A DNA stretch of 64,000 bases from NCBI GenBank assembly GCA_014281115.1, contig JACONQ010000013.1, positions 1,850,501-1,914,500 on the forward strand, in the 5' to 3' direction. Within the stretch, counting starts at the first letter, position 1; every line of letters begins with the position of its first letter. The DNA comes from Laburnicola sp. R22_1 (Eukaryota; Ascomycota; Dothideomycetes; Pleosporales; Didymosphaeriaceae). The notes under the pieces are model-generated. The model did not search any database. It saw only the letters and a program-made list of their open reading frames with translations, and had not been told where the DNA came from. The translations under genes and the position numbers were made by a program. Below are positions 50,114 through 62,570 of the stretch, in pieces.

Positions 50114-50511
50114 AGCACGTAAAGATATTAGTTTTATTATTAGTAAGACTATATACCTTATAGCTGCCCACAATTTAAAGTCTATTACTAGTTAGAACCC
50201 TATAACTAGGACTAGTTAGGTTAACTACCTAATCTAAGAGATGGCAACTACAATGCGCAAATATTCTACGCGGCTATAGAACTTACTATATATAGTTAGA
50301 TAGACTATAATAAGTTTATAAAGAAACTAGCTAATAAACTATAAATAGTAAATAAAATAAGATAGCTACTATCTAAATAGTTATATAATAAGTTTTACTA
50401 CTTTAATCTATAAGAAGCTAATAAGCTAGCTTTTTATTATCCTAGTATTAACTATTCTATTAACCTTATTAATAATAAAGCACTGTAACTATATATATAT
50501 AACGTACTCCA

Positions 50512-52374
50512 CAACTAAGTAACTTACCTAACTAAGCGACTTACTTTTACTAAGACTCTACTAAAATACACTACTATTAATAGTATAACGTGATGCCTTA
50601 ATAACATAACAAACTACTAGCGTTAAACAAAGCTTATATATAGCTTATAATCTACGCTATTAAATAAGACGCCTTACTTTCGCAAAGACGCGCTATCGCT
50701 ATCTATAATATTCCTTAAAAGACCCTTAGCCGATAACGCGCTAGAATCGCCTTCTAACGTAACTGCCTACCCAACACAATAAAGCTTACTATAAGAGAGA
50801 AGCAGGCGATTATATAGTATATACTCGACCTAAACTTATAAGGATTTCTGCCACGGCTTACTACTATAGAGGATATAGCCAATTCTTTGCTAGCTAAGCG
50901 GCATCGCGACCCCATGAGCCATAACTAGGCTCCAAACTTTGTTAAGCGCCAGCCAAAGCTTAAAGTTAAGTTTAATTAAAAGTACGACTATAAGAGAGCT
51001 CTCTAGGAGAATCCTAAAATAATATAAGGCTAGTTCCAGCTTGTGAAGAACATAAAGGCTAAGTATAGTATCCTAGATAAGGATACCTATAATTTTAATA
51101 AGTCTAGCTTTATAATAGACATAATATTAACTAGAGTAGTAGCTATAGGCTCTGAGTATTAAGGACAGCCAAATTAGGTACAGCAGGGTAATAGGGAGTA
51201 GATAATAGTCATCTAAGGCATTAACGCAATAGGGTGGTGAATCCCACTCTTTATTATCTTTAGGGGTAAGCACCACCTCTCCGCCTAGTATAAGGAGAAG
51301 GATCTACCTTATAATTAGGTTATTACAGTCTCTAAGAATAGCTAGATAATAAATAAGCTTGGTCTGCAATAGCTAAAGTACTTTAATAAGTATACAAAGA
51401 GGCGTACTACTAGTAAAGCATATTTGCTTATTATTAATAGCCACAAAAGTTATAACTCGCTTAAATTCTAGAATTACTATAAAAAGAGTAATATTATTAC
51501 TGTCTATATGTCTTTATATTTGTTGCACCTCTTGCAGCTACTTAATGTAGGTTGTTTTGCGCTGTTAAAAAAGGTGTATGGGCGCTAAGCTAAGAATCTA
51601 ATGCGCAACCATATCACGCACATAACTAAAATCGAGTTCCTACCTTGCTTTATTACTACTTTTAAGGCTTTAACTACTAAAAGTAATATTAAAGGAGGCT
51701 TTTGAGGTGCTGGCCTAGTGCCTCACAACCTAAAGGCTGTACTATCGCAGCTTAACGTTCGCCTACGTACGCCTCCAGAATATACTATTCGCGATAGTAT
51801 ATAGAAGTCGCAAACTCCGCGAAATAGTATAGAACTTAGATTACAATTAATACTAGGTAAGTAGAGGATTTAAAGGCATGTAGATAGTTCCCTAACTTAT
51901 ATAGTTAAGGCGATGGAAAAGCTTATTAAAGGCGCTAAGCTAATAGGGCATTATTTAGTGTTAATAACTAAATATAACGCCAAACTTTAAGCTACTAATA
52001 AGGCCGCCACACAATGTAAATTGCACAAAAGAAAGCGATTGCAGCAAGAAGGAGCTCTTATAGCTAAAGAGGGCCAGCGGCTAGCTACTCTAAAGGACTT
52101 TGCGGCGCGCAGTAATAGCAAGAAGGCAAAGAAGAGAGCGCGCGTTAATAGAGGCGAGTTAACTTAACAGCGCTGTAGACGCTGCGGCGAGTCTAGGCAC
52201 AATAGAACAATGTGTAAGTAACCTATAAAAGTAGATTCTAAATAGATTAGCCTATTTAGACTATTAATAATAGTTTATATTAACTCTGTACTATTGTAAA
52301 TAGTATATATTTTAGTGGAGTCTTGGTAAAAGTGAGTCGCTTAGTTGGATAAGTCGCTTAGTTGTAGAGTACGT
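50512..52374 (+). mobile_element. Fot1/pogo-type DNA transposon 2
   Basis: 1,863 bp with long imperfect inverted repeats of about 65 bp, left ACGTACTCCACAACTAAG and right ending CTTAGTTGTAGAGTACGT. Flanking TA lies at 50510-50511 and 52375-52376. The repeats contain two direct copies of an AACTAAGCGACTTA-like motif. G2 sequence is continuous across the insertion. Confidence 0.88.
50640..52230 (+). pseudogene. Pogo 2 transposase relic
   Basis: The frame reads NFVKRQPKLKVKFN, YNFNKSSFII (the family has an Asp where Asn follows YN), LLIINSHKSYNSLKF (second Asp to Asn), LYLLHLLQLLNVGCF (third Asp to Asn) and GAGLVPHNLKAVL. All three catalytic positions appear to be Asn. A C-terminal CRRCGESRHNR-type Cys/His patch lies near 52170-52215. 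It is distinct from pogo 1 and pogo 3. Confidence 0.72.
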
Positions 52375-52525
52375 TAGTCTAACTTAACTAAAGACTATAG
52401 TAGTTAAGAAATATATTAATAAAATAACTATAAAAGAGTTCTTACAAATATGTATATCTTAGTACGCATCGCCCATCCTTATTATTAAAAAACTAGAGAG
52501 TAAATTACGTGTTTAGGTTAATTAT

Positions 52526-52724
52526 TGTCATGGATCCATGGCGGCACCCGGCCCGGAACAACGTTGATCCGGCGCTAGGCCCGATTTGGCGTTAGCTCGG
52601 CAGCACCCATAAGGTGCTGCCGCCCTGCCTGCCCACTTGGCATAGCAGTATTTCATGTACTAGGAATCAACTTACCTTCATCCCAACTATCGCGGGCCCG
52701 AACCCTAACACTATACTGCTATCA
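52526..52724 (+). repeat. G3 5' LTR
   Basis: 199 bp from TGTCATGG to GCTATCA, giving TG..CA ends. It contains an inverted-repeat patch CGGCAGCACC/GGTGCTGCCG at about 52600-52623. The last bases are inferred from the CA rule. Confidence 0.82.
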
Positions 52725-53262
52725 CTCCCCCCTCAGGGTTCTAGCTGCGACAGGCCCACCGACCAGGGCGCCAGCGATCGGATCTACGCGAGCCAGTACG
52801 ACGACGAATCGGAGAATTGCGCGACGACGAATCGGAGATCCCGCGATCGCGTGGCGTGCCCGGACTTGGGGCGCAGTGGTGTGCGTACGAGCGACGACGC
52901 GGTCGACGACGACACGTAGAAACTTGACTTGACCAAGGACATCCTCCCTCTCAGGCGCAACTGACGTTGTGGAGAGTAGGCAGACGGTAGGGCTGGACGC
53001 GCGGGTTGACGCGTGTGCCGCTACAGAACGTCAGCGGAGAGGACGACTTGACGAGGACCTGGCCCTCCCTACTACGACTTCACAGTGATTCATAGTGTTT
53101 CACAGCGATAGAAGTGACATCTGGGGCAATTCAGCAGAACGGACGTCAGTGAGAGATCCGGCTGGCGACTTTTGTATAACACCGCCTGAGGTGCCAAAGA
53201 CCGCACCTCACCCGCAACCGCAACATCAACTTCGACTTATAACTTCGACTCGCCCGCTGCCA

Positions 53263-55855
53263 ATGGCATCCAGCTACCCCCGCGTCAGCGGTACGTACGA
53301 CGAGCAAGGTCGACGCCGCGCACCCCAATCTCCTATGCCAGGCAGTTTCGACTTTGGCAACACGGACTCGCCTACGCCGCAACCTCGCGGGGCTGGAGAC
53401 CTAAAGAACTTTACCCCATCCTTCGCAGAGACCTTTGCTCGTAGTTGGGTAGGTGCAGACGATACTCAAGAATCCACTACCATCGCGGGTGACTCGCAAT
53501 CTCAGTCACTAGTTATCCCCGCTATGAACCCACAAGCTAGACCTGCGGCTCGGGACACTCAACTGCCGCGAAACACATCCCAATATTTTGACACAACAAC
53601 TGACAGGATTGACGACATCTTTGACGCAACTAAGTTCGAACAACGCGACGTTCCGCGTGACACCCGCCGCGTGACGATTCAGACACCTCAACAATCTCCC
53701 AACCGAGGCCGCTCACGCGAGCAAGTACGTCAGTCACCAGTTCGAGGAGCCTCGCGCTCAAAGTCCGATAGTCGCAGCCCCGAGGACATACGAGTACCCA
53801 AGAAAGCGTTACCTCAGATCCGCTTCGAGTCCCCAAGAAAGCGTTACCTCAGATCCGCTTCGAGTCCCCACCTCCGCTCACGCGCGACGACCGACGACGT
53901 ACTTCCTTAAGAGCCTCCAACTTGTTTGTAGAAGCCCGTGGCCCAGTTGACGAAGAAGGAGGACTGGGTTACAACCTAGAAGTACAATACAAGGATGCCC
54001 AAGGAGAATGGGTAGAAAAGACGTTTCGACTGACGGACGCCGCTAAGTTCGCCAAGGACGTACAGGCCCACCCTGACGCCTGGTTTGACGTCATCGTCAA
54101 GTGCGCAAAGTCTGGGGAACAACTAGCGGAGAAACTCTCTCGACTTGACGCATTGGAATCTACGTTTCAACGACTGCGTAACGCATACAACTCTGCAGGT
54201 GGCACCGACCCCAAGGCTCATGAGCAACTACAACAAGCACATGACGCCCTGCTGGACTCTTATAAGCAGCGAGGAATCGACTTAGCCTCTGCTAAAGACG
54301 AGCTGAAGGACATCCTTACTCGTTTCCGTCAGACAGTGCAGGCAGGACAAGAGTTGCAGAGCAAGTTCAACGATGCGATGACCGCTAACCAGAATGCGAA
54401 CACCGAGCTTCATAACGTAAAAGCTGACTACTAGTATGCTGTCCAGGATGCTCAACACCTCAAGCACGACTTGCAGCAGACAGAACAACGAGCACTACTA
54501 GCCAAGAAAGCGGCTTACGTAGCTGAGGATGAGTTAAAAGCTCTAAGACAACAAACCACTCGTCAAACCTATGACGTAATAGGACGAGGGCAACCTCTCC
54601 CACGTAATTAGTTTAATAGGTCGCCTTCTCCTCCCCGCGGCACTGGTCGCGCGCGCTCTCCCCAACGCGATGTCTATACGCCGAACAGCGATCCCGCTCT
54701 CAACTATCATCCAGCCGGTTCGGCTTACGGTAGGTTTACCCATGCTCGTCCCAACAAGAACCTATACTGTAACACTGGATACGAACGACGAGATTTGCGC
54801 GGCAACCGCGAGGATGCATATGAACCCCAAGACTACAACCAGGAAGATCGCGATCGATTTGACCACCGCGATCGACGCGACAACCGAGACCGACGCGACG
54901 ACCGTAACCAACGTGATGATCGGAGAGATTCAGAGCGACCTTTCAGCGCGTCTTACGTATCGCTTGCGACGGGTGGAGGATCGCACTATAAGGCACCTAA
55001 GATAGAGTCCTTTAGTAGGAAAGACAAGGAAGACTACAAACAATGGCGTATACAAGCGATTAACAAAGCTATTACGCTTCTGTTAGAAGAATATAAGATT
55101 TGCTATATCTATCGCTTTATTAAGGACAATGCTTGGAGTTTAGTATACCCAATTCTCAACTTAGTTAATACCTTAGACGACCTACTAAGACTGTTAGATG
55201 AGACTTATATGTCCTACAACCGCATTATTAAAGCTAAGCAGAAACTCTACAACAACTCTTTACAATAGAAGAAGGGCGAGACATTTGCGCAATAGCAAGG
55301 ACAATTCCTATTAGTTATTAACTTACTTAGTATGGATAAGATAGGCAAAGTACGTCACGCTCGCCAACTCATAGATAGTCAATTGGCCCGTTAAGCCTCC
55401 GCCAGCTCAATCCCGAACAAGAGCCTTATGGCCTTCCTTACCCGCGCTTGTCAACTACACTAGTACAATCTCGACATTAACAGCCAACTACACTCTAGTC
55501 TAAAGAAGTTATCTATAAGTATATTAGAAAAGAATTAATCGCGTAAACGTTCTCTAAGCGATAGGATGTAGACACGCAAAGCGCCGCAAGCCCTTACCTA
55601 GAAACGCACTATAGAAGAATGTAACCGCATAAGCAAGTTGGGACTATGCTTTAAGTGCGACAAACCTAGTCATATATCGCGGGATGAATCCGCACCCTGC
55701 AAGGGCAAAGACTACGTCCCTTCCAAGGACATACCTGCCCTAGCCGCCGCAATTAACACCACCTATATAGAGGATGCTAATAATAACAAGGACAGCTTCG
55801 CTTATAAGAGCGAGACAGATAAGGATTCAGAAAATAAGGCGCTTCTAAACTAAAT
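53263..55855 (+). pseudogene. G3 gag, broken by a tandem duplication and stops
   Basis: Start ATG at 53263 (MASSYPRVSGTYDEQ). The first frame runs to 53910. It is lost at a 35-bp direct duplication (53800-53834 and 53835-53869) and the continuation lies in the next frame from 53922 (LFVEARGPVDEEGGLGYN..). A TAG at 54432 replaces a Gln codon. Features in order: Ser/Pro/Arg-rich N terminus, a capsid-like helical region with coiled-coil character (about 54100-54500), an Arg/Asp-rich stretch at about 54830-54930, and a knuckle-like GLCFKCDKPSHISRD near 55640. From 55270 on, stops become frequent. Confidence 0.78.
53800..53869 (+). repeat. 35-bp tandem duplication in G3 gag
   Basis: Two perfect copies of a unit beginning AAGAAAGCGTTACCTCAGAT. 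As 35 is not a multiple of 3 it shifts the Gag frame; with one copy the upstream and downstream frames would be continuous. Confidence 0.92.
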
Positions 55856-55856
55856 C

Positions 55857-58165
55857 GCGATTGGGAGCAACCTTGGCGTAGGACCCAGAGGGAGGTCAAA
55901 CGTACTATTTGTCGACTTAAAGCTGCTGCCAGTTATTATACCCTAGATGAACCCGCTGTTATCCACGCCGTTTCCGCGCTCGCCTTGGACGTCAACCCTA
56001 TGCTAGACGCGTCTAGATAATTAGAATTTAACTGTCACATTAAACTCCTAGTTGCACGAAAATAGTTGCGCGCACGCAGTCTAGTGGACATAGAAGCTAC
56101 TACTTGTTTTATTCATTGTTAGACAGTTAAACAACACTAGCTTAAAGAAATTACGTTAGAGCGTCCTATTAGTCTCGCTCTTGCAGATAGTAACTTATTT
56201 AGAAAATTACAAACTGCAGTTAAAGTCGCTATTAGACATAGAACGCATACTAGCATGGTTTTGTATTATGTTACTAAGATTGGCAAGTTTAACGTCTTAC
56301 TTAGTATAAATTAGATGGATTATTATAGGCCAGTACTAGCGTTTAAAGAAACAAGGTCCCTAAGCTTTAAGTTAACTCACTGTCTAGTAAACTGCTTAGA
56401 CGGCGCTATGCCTAACAAGATCTACGACAACAAGCCACCTAACAGTGCTACCTAGAAAAAGACAGCAAAGAACGGAATAGACATAATCTCTAGCCATGCG
56501 GCTGCTATAATGATTTCGAAGGATCCCAATTTAGCCATTTTTATTAAACCACACCATTGGGAGCGTCTTAAAGCACTTAACTTAGGCGGAGACAACTCTA
56601 ATAACCTCTGTAAGCATATCGCAGCCAACCTTTACGCCGCATAGCATTGCGTGGTGTCTAAGGCCGACTTTAAGAAGTATATAAGAAAGATAGAGAAACC
56701 TACGCTCACCTAATAACAAATTACAGAGCTACTACTGTCATTCTTATCCAACTTTACTTATAGATTTGACCCAAAGAAAGCGAACAAACTGCTGCCACAC
56801 CGACTAGGAATTAATCACGCCATAGATCTAGATCCAGATGCAGCCGTTCCAAGGCCAAAGATCTACAGGCTAACATAAAAGGAGTGTGAGGCAGTTAAGA
56901 CGTATATTAATAAGATGCTAGGCAAAGGCTTTATTTGTCCTAGTAGCTCACTATACGCCGCCCTAGTCTTGTGCGTTAAGAAGCCTAGAGGTGGGTTAAG
57001 GATATGCGTCAACTATAAAGCCCTTAATACAGCTACAAAGAAGAATCGCAACACACCTCCTTCTATTAAAGAAACTATGGCACGTCTAACCAAGGCCAGA
57101 ATCATAAGCATTATTAACATTATAGCGGCTTTCAACGCTGTACGTGTCAAGGAAGAAGACAAGGAAAAGACCGCCTTTCTAACAAGGTACGGCTTATACG
57201 AATATCTTATTATGCTGTTTAGATTATGCAACGCACCTAGAACCTTTTAATTATACATTAACAATGTCCTGCGATAGTACCTGGACGACTTTTGCACGGC
57301 GTATCTAGACAATATACTTATTTACTCTAATAACAAGGATAAATATAAAAAACATATCTAACTTATAGTGGGAAAACTTGTTAACGCTAGACTCTACTTA
57401 GACATCTATAAGTCACAGTTTAAAGTGAAGCGAGTTAAGTACCTTAGGTTAATCTTAACAACTAACGGCATTGAAATGGACCCCACCAAAGTTAAGACTA
57501 TATAGGAATGGCAACTTCCTCGCAGCGTTAAAGACGTTTAAGCCTTCTTAGGATTTACTAACTTTTACAGACAGTTTATCCTAGGCTTTAGCCAACTTGC
57601 CTATCCTCTTACCAAACTTACAAAGAAGACTAAGAACCGCGTTAAGACGTTTCCTTTAGCACTAGACTCCGCCGCAGCTTAAGCTTTTGAGCGACTTAAG
57701 TAAGCTTTTACTAGTGCGCCAATACTAGCCCACTTCGACGCTGACTTAGAGACTTGGCTCGAGACCAACGCGTCTGACTTTGTCACTGCAGCGGTCTTGT
57801 CACAGATGCACAATGGCGTACTTAAACCTGTCGCTTACTTATCACACAAGATGAACCCTGCGGAGTGTAACTATAAGATATACAACAAAGAACTCCTTGC
57901 GATAGTGCGCGCCTTTAAAGAATGGCGATTTGAGCTGTCTAGTACCAAGACTCCAATTGACGTCATTTCTGATCACTTAGCATTGCGCTACTTTATAACT
58001 AACAAGCAACTAAACTATTGTCAAGCTCGCTAGGCCAAATTCCTTTCCAAATTCAACTTCCTTATAAGATACAGGCCCAGGAGCCAAGGCGCAAAGCCTG
58101 ATGCACTCACTCGACGCCCAGGCGACCTCCCCAAAGACGCGCACGATGAACGCCGACAACACCAG
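55857..58165 (+). pseudogene. G3 pol, protease to RNase H, mutated
   Basis: A retropepsin-like stretch near 56090 reads DIEATTCFIHC. RT reads YINKMLGKGFICPSSSLYAA, KKPRGGLRICVNYKALN, SIINIIAAFNAV (motif A Asp is Asn) and YLDNILIYSNN (second Asp of the pair is Asn). The RNase H part reads LETNASDFVTAAVLSQM, PVAYLSHKMNPAECNYKIYN and KELLAIVRAFKEWRFEL. About ten TAA/TAG stops lie in the RT half, few in the RNase H half. The inverted copy at 62767-64000 keeps Asp at both RT positions. Confidence 0.82.
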
Positions 58166-60151
58166 GTGCAGACCATCCTCAAGCCGCATCACATTGCGCC
58201 TAAAGCCTGCACCGACGGCGGCCCGCAAGCCCATCACGGTCCCGAGGACGGTGATGGCCGCGACGCGACGAACGAGAGCAGCTCCCGACATGCAGTATAC
58301 ATGGCGCAGATCTTGACGCACGATTACACGGACAACATCGCAAACCTGGCTTTGATGACGTACCTTGTCAGCGAAGAGGATTACGTCAGTAAGGAGTCTA
58401 TGGAAGAATCACTAGCGTTGTCATCTTTGGCACCCGTGCAGTCGCTGGAGACGGAGGAGGAGACAAGGATGAATCCTCTCGTCGATGACAGCGACTCTGA
58501 CAAGGATCTCGTCACCAGAATTAAGGAAGCGTACCCCGCTGATGAAGACCTGCAGGAAATTATGAGGGCAAAAACCAGTGGCCACCGACGAATCCCTATG
58601 GCACTTATCCACGACAAGAAACTCCGCATTGAACTGGGGGATTGCCAGATAAGGGATGGGTTACTCTACGTCAGAGACAAAGTTTACGTACCCAACGACG
58701 CCCGCCTACGCACGGCGGTTATAAAGGACTCTCACGACGAGCTTTGCGCAGGTCACCCCGGCAAACACGCCACGTACAATGGACTCAGCCGATGGTATTA
58801 CTGGCCACGCATGACTACCGATATCGCACAGTATGTCCGTAATTGTCTCACCTGTCGACGGTCCAAGGTCAACACAGAAGGGAAACACGGATTACTGCGG
58901 CCACTGCCTATCCCTGACTGTTACTGGGAGTGTATATCTATTGACTACATCACTGAATTACCAGCATGCAAGGATCACGGCAGAACTTACAAGGGTATAC
59001 TTGTCAGCGTGGACCGCCTGTCCAAGAAGAAGAAGTTCATACCAGTCACGGACCTGAAAGTCACGACGCTAGTACGAGCGTTCGTTGAGCACGTCTGGCG
59101 GGAGGAAGGATACCCCGCGCAGATCGTCAGTGATCGAGGTGCCCAGTTTGTCTCATATTTCTGGAGACGGTTATGTCAACGCCTGGGTACCAAACCAAAG
59201 ATCTCGACGTCACACCATCCTGAAACAGATGGCCAGACAGAGATCGTCAACGCATGGCTCAAGCAATACTTAAGAGCGTACGTCAACTACTGACAGGATG
59301 ATTGGGCCTTTTACCTGCCTATGGCAGAGTTCGTCGCCAACAACTAGGTCAGCACCACGACTGGCGTCTCTCCGTTTATGGCGACCAAAGGATACTTGCC
59401 ACGCTCAACGATCCACGAACCCGACGCTTCCACGACCACGCTGTCCGCTCCCGCACGCACAGACCAGAGGAGAGCAGACGAACTTGTCGCTAGGATGGAA
59501 GATATACGGAGATTCTGTCAGGACAATATGGCCTGGGCGCAAGCAAAACAAGCGGAATACGCCAACTTGGACCGCATGCCTGCCCCCGAGCTACGCGTTG
59601 GTGACAAAGTCATGCTCGACATGCGGTTTATCAAGACAACTCGTCCAAGTAAGTCGTTGGACATGAAACACCGCGGGCCCTTCACTGTTACCAGAGTTAT
59701 AGACAACTCCGCCTATGAACTCGACCTGCCACCGGAGATGGGTCGCGTGCATAACGTTTTCCACCTATGGTTGTTACACCGACAGGCCAACGATGCACTA
59801 CCTGGACAGAAAGTGGAACCCGAAGGTCAGATTAACGTTGACATAGAGGATACATCGGACTATACGATCAAAGCTATACTGAACTGTCGGGTTAATGGTG
59901 ATCTCCGAGACCTATACCGCCGCAACAAGAAAGGCTTGCTTCAGTACTCGGTCGAATGGGACGACTACCCCAAAGGCCCAGACAATCCATCTTGGGAGCC
60001 ATGGATGCTACTGATCGACGCGCCGGAAGCGGTTGACCAGTTTCATCGCGACAATCCACGCAAACCCGCAAAACACGCCAACTTTGGGGACTTAGCTGCT
60101 CGACAAGAGGTATTAGCGCACGAGATCAGTGCCATGTACGCCGTGACGTAA
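58166..60151 (+). pseudogene. G3 integrase and chromodomain, nearly intact
   Basis: The N-terminal zinc-binding part reads DSHDELCAGHPGKHATYNG and YVRNCLTCRRSK (HHCC). The core has SIDYITELP, VSDRGAQF and DGQTEIVNAWLK, so D, D and E are all present. A TGA at 59291-59293 and a TAG near 59345 interrupt the frame before the C-terminal part (59378-60151). That part ends with a GPFTV module and a chromodomain-like stretch (YTIKAILNCRV, then LLQYSVEWDDYPKGPDNPSW and EPWMLL). Chromodomains of this type target integration to marked chromatin in related elements; this is inferred here. Confidence 0.85.
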
Positions 60152-60316
60152 GTACGACAGGAACGCTCCGCCGTCGCAGCAAGTAACCAAGTCGTTTATC
60201 ACGGTCATGCGCGCCTTGCCAGAGGAGGTTGCCGCTACTGCGCCGGTCAAAACGACCTGTTCAGACTTTGTCACCGCTACTGGGCACATCGTCGCAATAC
60301 CGCTGTTAAGCGGTTA

Positions 60317-62414
60317 CCGTGTTTCATCACCTGACGATCGGCCCCACCGGACGATCGATTTTCCGCCTCAACAGCCCAACTTCGGCACCTTTTGCAACGC
60401 TCTATACAACGAATATGGCCGAATTAAGTGCTGCTCTTGACTATTTGAGCTCGCTGAGCATCTCTGAGAAGCCTAATTACACCAAAGTCGCTCAAAAATA
60501 TGGCTGCGATCGCAATACGTTGTCGCGCCGGCATCGCAGGGTGCAGGGCACGCGCGACGCGCTGGCCGACAGCCAGCGCCTCCTCAACTCCCAACAGGAA
60601 ACTAAGCTTCTACAATATATTGATGGCCTTTGCGAACGAGGATTACCCCTACAAAGGAGATGATACGAAATTTCGCATCAGAAATAGCTGGGAAGCCTGC
60701 TGGCAAAAACTGGGTTGACCGATTTATACGACGCCACAAAGTCGACCTACTTTCGCACTGGACCTCTGGTATAGACGCCTCACGTAAACGCGCCGACTCT
60801 GCCTTCAAGTACGCCCTATATTTCGAGCTCCTACGTAAAAAGATTGAGCAGTATAACGTCGACAAGCGCCACATGTACAATATGGATGAGAAGGGTTTCC
60901 TGATTGGGGTGCTGTCAAAAATGAAGCGTGTCTTCTCCCGACAGCGCTATGAGAGTGGCGGCATTAAACAAATGCTCCAGGATGGCAATCGCGAGTGGAT
61001 TACGACGCTGGCATGTATTTGCGCTGATGGAAGCTCTCTTACGCCTTGCTTGATTTATCAAGCGCAGTCAAACAATATACAAGACACCTGGTTACAAGAT
61101 TTTAACGACTCCTCACACAAAGCTCTCTTTGCAGTATCACCAAGTAGATAGACGAACAACGATTTAGGCCTAGCATGGGTCAAACAGGTGTTTGACAGGG
61201 AGACTAAGGCAAAGGCGCGCCGCGATTATCGTCTACTACTCCTTAACGGCCATAGATCGCATGTTACAATGGAGTTTATTAACTACTGCGATCAAAATAA
61301 GATCCTCCTGGCCATCTATCCACCTCATTCAACCCATACGCTCCAGCCGCTCGACGTCGCGCTATTCAAGCCTCTCAGCACTGCCTACTCTGCTAAACTT
61401 ACTAAGTATTTAGATAAGTGCCAGGGCCTCTCAAGAGTCACAAAGCGCGACTTCTTCGCTATGTTTGAGAGGGCCTAGCAGTGCTCCTTTCAAGAAAATA
61501 CGATCTGCAGCGCCTTTAAGGCCACTGGCCTAGTGCCTTTCAACCCCTAAGTAATCCTTCAGCGCTTTAATAATATAGACCCAGAGCGGCCATCCTTAAG
61601 CGATAGCAGCTCTTCTGTACTTAGCGCTTCAGATTGGCGTAAAATTGAGAGACTCTTGCGCCAGGTTGTCGCTGATACTTACGCTAAGGGGTCCTGGCAG
61701 CTCTCCCGCACTATGCACTCAATTTCAGTGCGCAACGCCCTCCTGAACTATAAAAATAAGTGTTTACGAGAAGCGCTAGCCCAGAAGAAGCGCCCTACGC
61801 AAGGAAAGCCTCTACTGCTTGAACTACCTACAAATTACGCTAGTGGCGCTATGTTTTGGTCCCCCATAAAGGTTAAGGAAGCTCGCCAACGCCAGGCACA
61901 AAAAGATCAGGAGGCAAAGGCTAAGAAGCAAGAGAAGGAGCAGAGGAAGGCTATCCAGGAGGAGCGGAGGCGTACAAAGGCTATACAAAAGGAGGAGCGC
62001 GCCCAGGCCCTGGCGTCAACCCAGGCGCTTCAGGCACCAAAAGCAAGGCCCCTAAAGGCATCCAAGAAGCTCCTCTCCTACTCCAAAACACCTCCAAGGT
62101 GACGCGTAAGGGCAAGGAGAAGGCTATTACACCTCCTTTAATTGATGAGGAGGATGTAGAGTACAACTTTTCATCTGTTGTAGATGTGGCGCCTACGTCA
62201 GCGCGTACACGCCGGGGTCGCTCTTTACGGCTCCCTGAGCGTTATCGCACCTAATAAAGTATCGCGATTGTCTCCTATGCCCCTCAAAAGCTCTCCACCA
62301 AAAAATCTAGCCTGTATACAATTTGTATTGCGTTGTACAGCTTCAAAAGTTGTACGCACAGGCCCTGCCAAATCGATCGTCAGGTGGGGCCGATCGTCGG
62401 GTGATGAAACATGG
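60317..62414 (+). mobile_element. Fot1/pogo-type DNA transposon 3, inserted in G3
   Basis: 2,098 bp with inverted repeats of about 45 bp, left CCGTGTTTCATCACCTGACG and ATCGGCCCCACCGGACGATC, right the same with a few mismatches. Flanking TA lies at 60315-60316 and 62415-62416. GC content is normal and stops are few, so it is the least damaged of the three pogo-type elements. Confidence 0.9.
60415..62254 (+). pseudogene. Pogo 3 transposase, lightly damaged
   Basis: ATG at 60415 (MAELSAALDYLSSL). In order: helix-turn-helix (KYGCDRNTLSRRHRRV), a single-base frameshift near 60645, the CENP-B-type second DNA-binding domain (GKPAGKNWVDRFIRRH), NMDEKGFLIG (first Asp), GHRSHVTMEFINYC preceded by LLLLN where the family has Asp, and YPPHSTHTLQPLDVALF (third Asp). 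In-frame stops lie at 61149, 61476 and about 61547. A second frameshift near 62095 restores a frame ending RLPERYRT at 62254. The C-terminal region at about 61870-62000 is a long Lys/Glu/Gln coiled coil. It is inactive, mainly through the stop codons and the second Asp-to-Asn. Confidence 0.82.
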
Positions 62415-62556
62415 TACAAACTGAAGTTGAACAACAAAGGCACTTAGAATAGTTCACAATGATCTGCGATAATTGGGAATGGTTTGCGATGGCACTTTGG
62501 ACATGATAAGTGGTTACAAGGTGTGGTTATAAGCCTCGTCGGAACTTGAGGCTATT

Positions 62557-62570
62557 GAAGGGGGGGGTAG
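62557..62570 (+). other. Polypurine tract of G3
   Basis: GAAGGGGGGGGTAG immediately before the 3' LTR, in the position of the plus-strand primer. Confidence 0.8.

Larger units (their letters stand above)
45977..52525 (+). mobile_element. Gypsy element G2, relative of G1, interrupted three times and truncated
   Basis: Co-linear with G1 from its gag microsatellite (21794) to its RT start (about 25083). Interruptions are a 1,090-bp element (48574-49663), a 202-bp element (49912-50113) and pogo 2 (50512-52374). It ends at 52525 where G3 begins. Neither LTR is found, so the left boundary is only where homology starts. Confidence 0.75.
48440..52525 (+). pseudogene. G2 pol relic (protease to start of RT), interrupted
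   Basis: The protease relic near 48450-48540 reads LIDTSASASFISSSYIKQY; here the active-site Asp-Thr is kept and the following Gly is Ser. The segment continues at 49674-49911, 50114-50511 and 52377-52525, the last one matching the RT N-terminal part of G1 (24935-25083). Confidence 0.65.

Noticed and set aside
52700..52712. Telomere-like CCCTAA in the G3 LTR and in the inner gypsy LTR
   Set aside because: Single copies at LTR ends, not tandem arrays, so no telomere signal.
60500..60718. Overlapping ORF in the pogo 3 transposase
   Set aside because: It is a shadow of the transposase frame on either side of the single-base frameshift.
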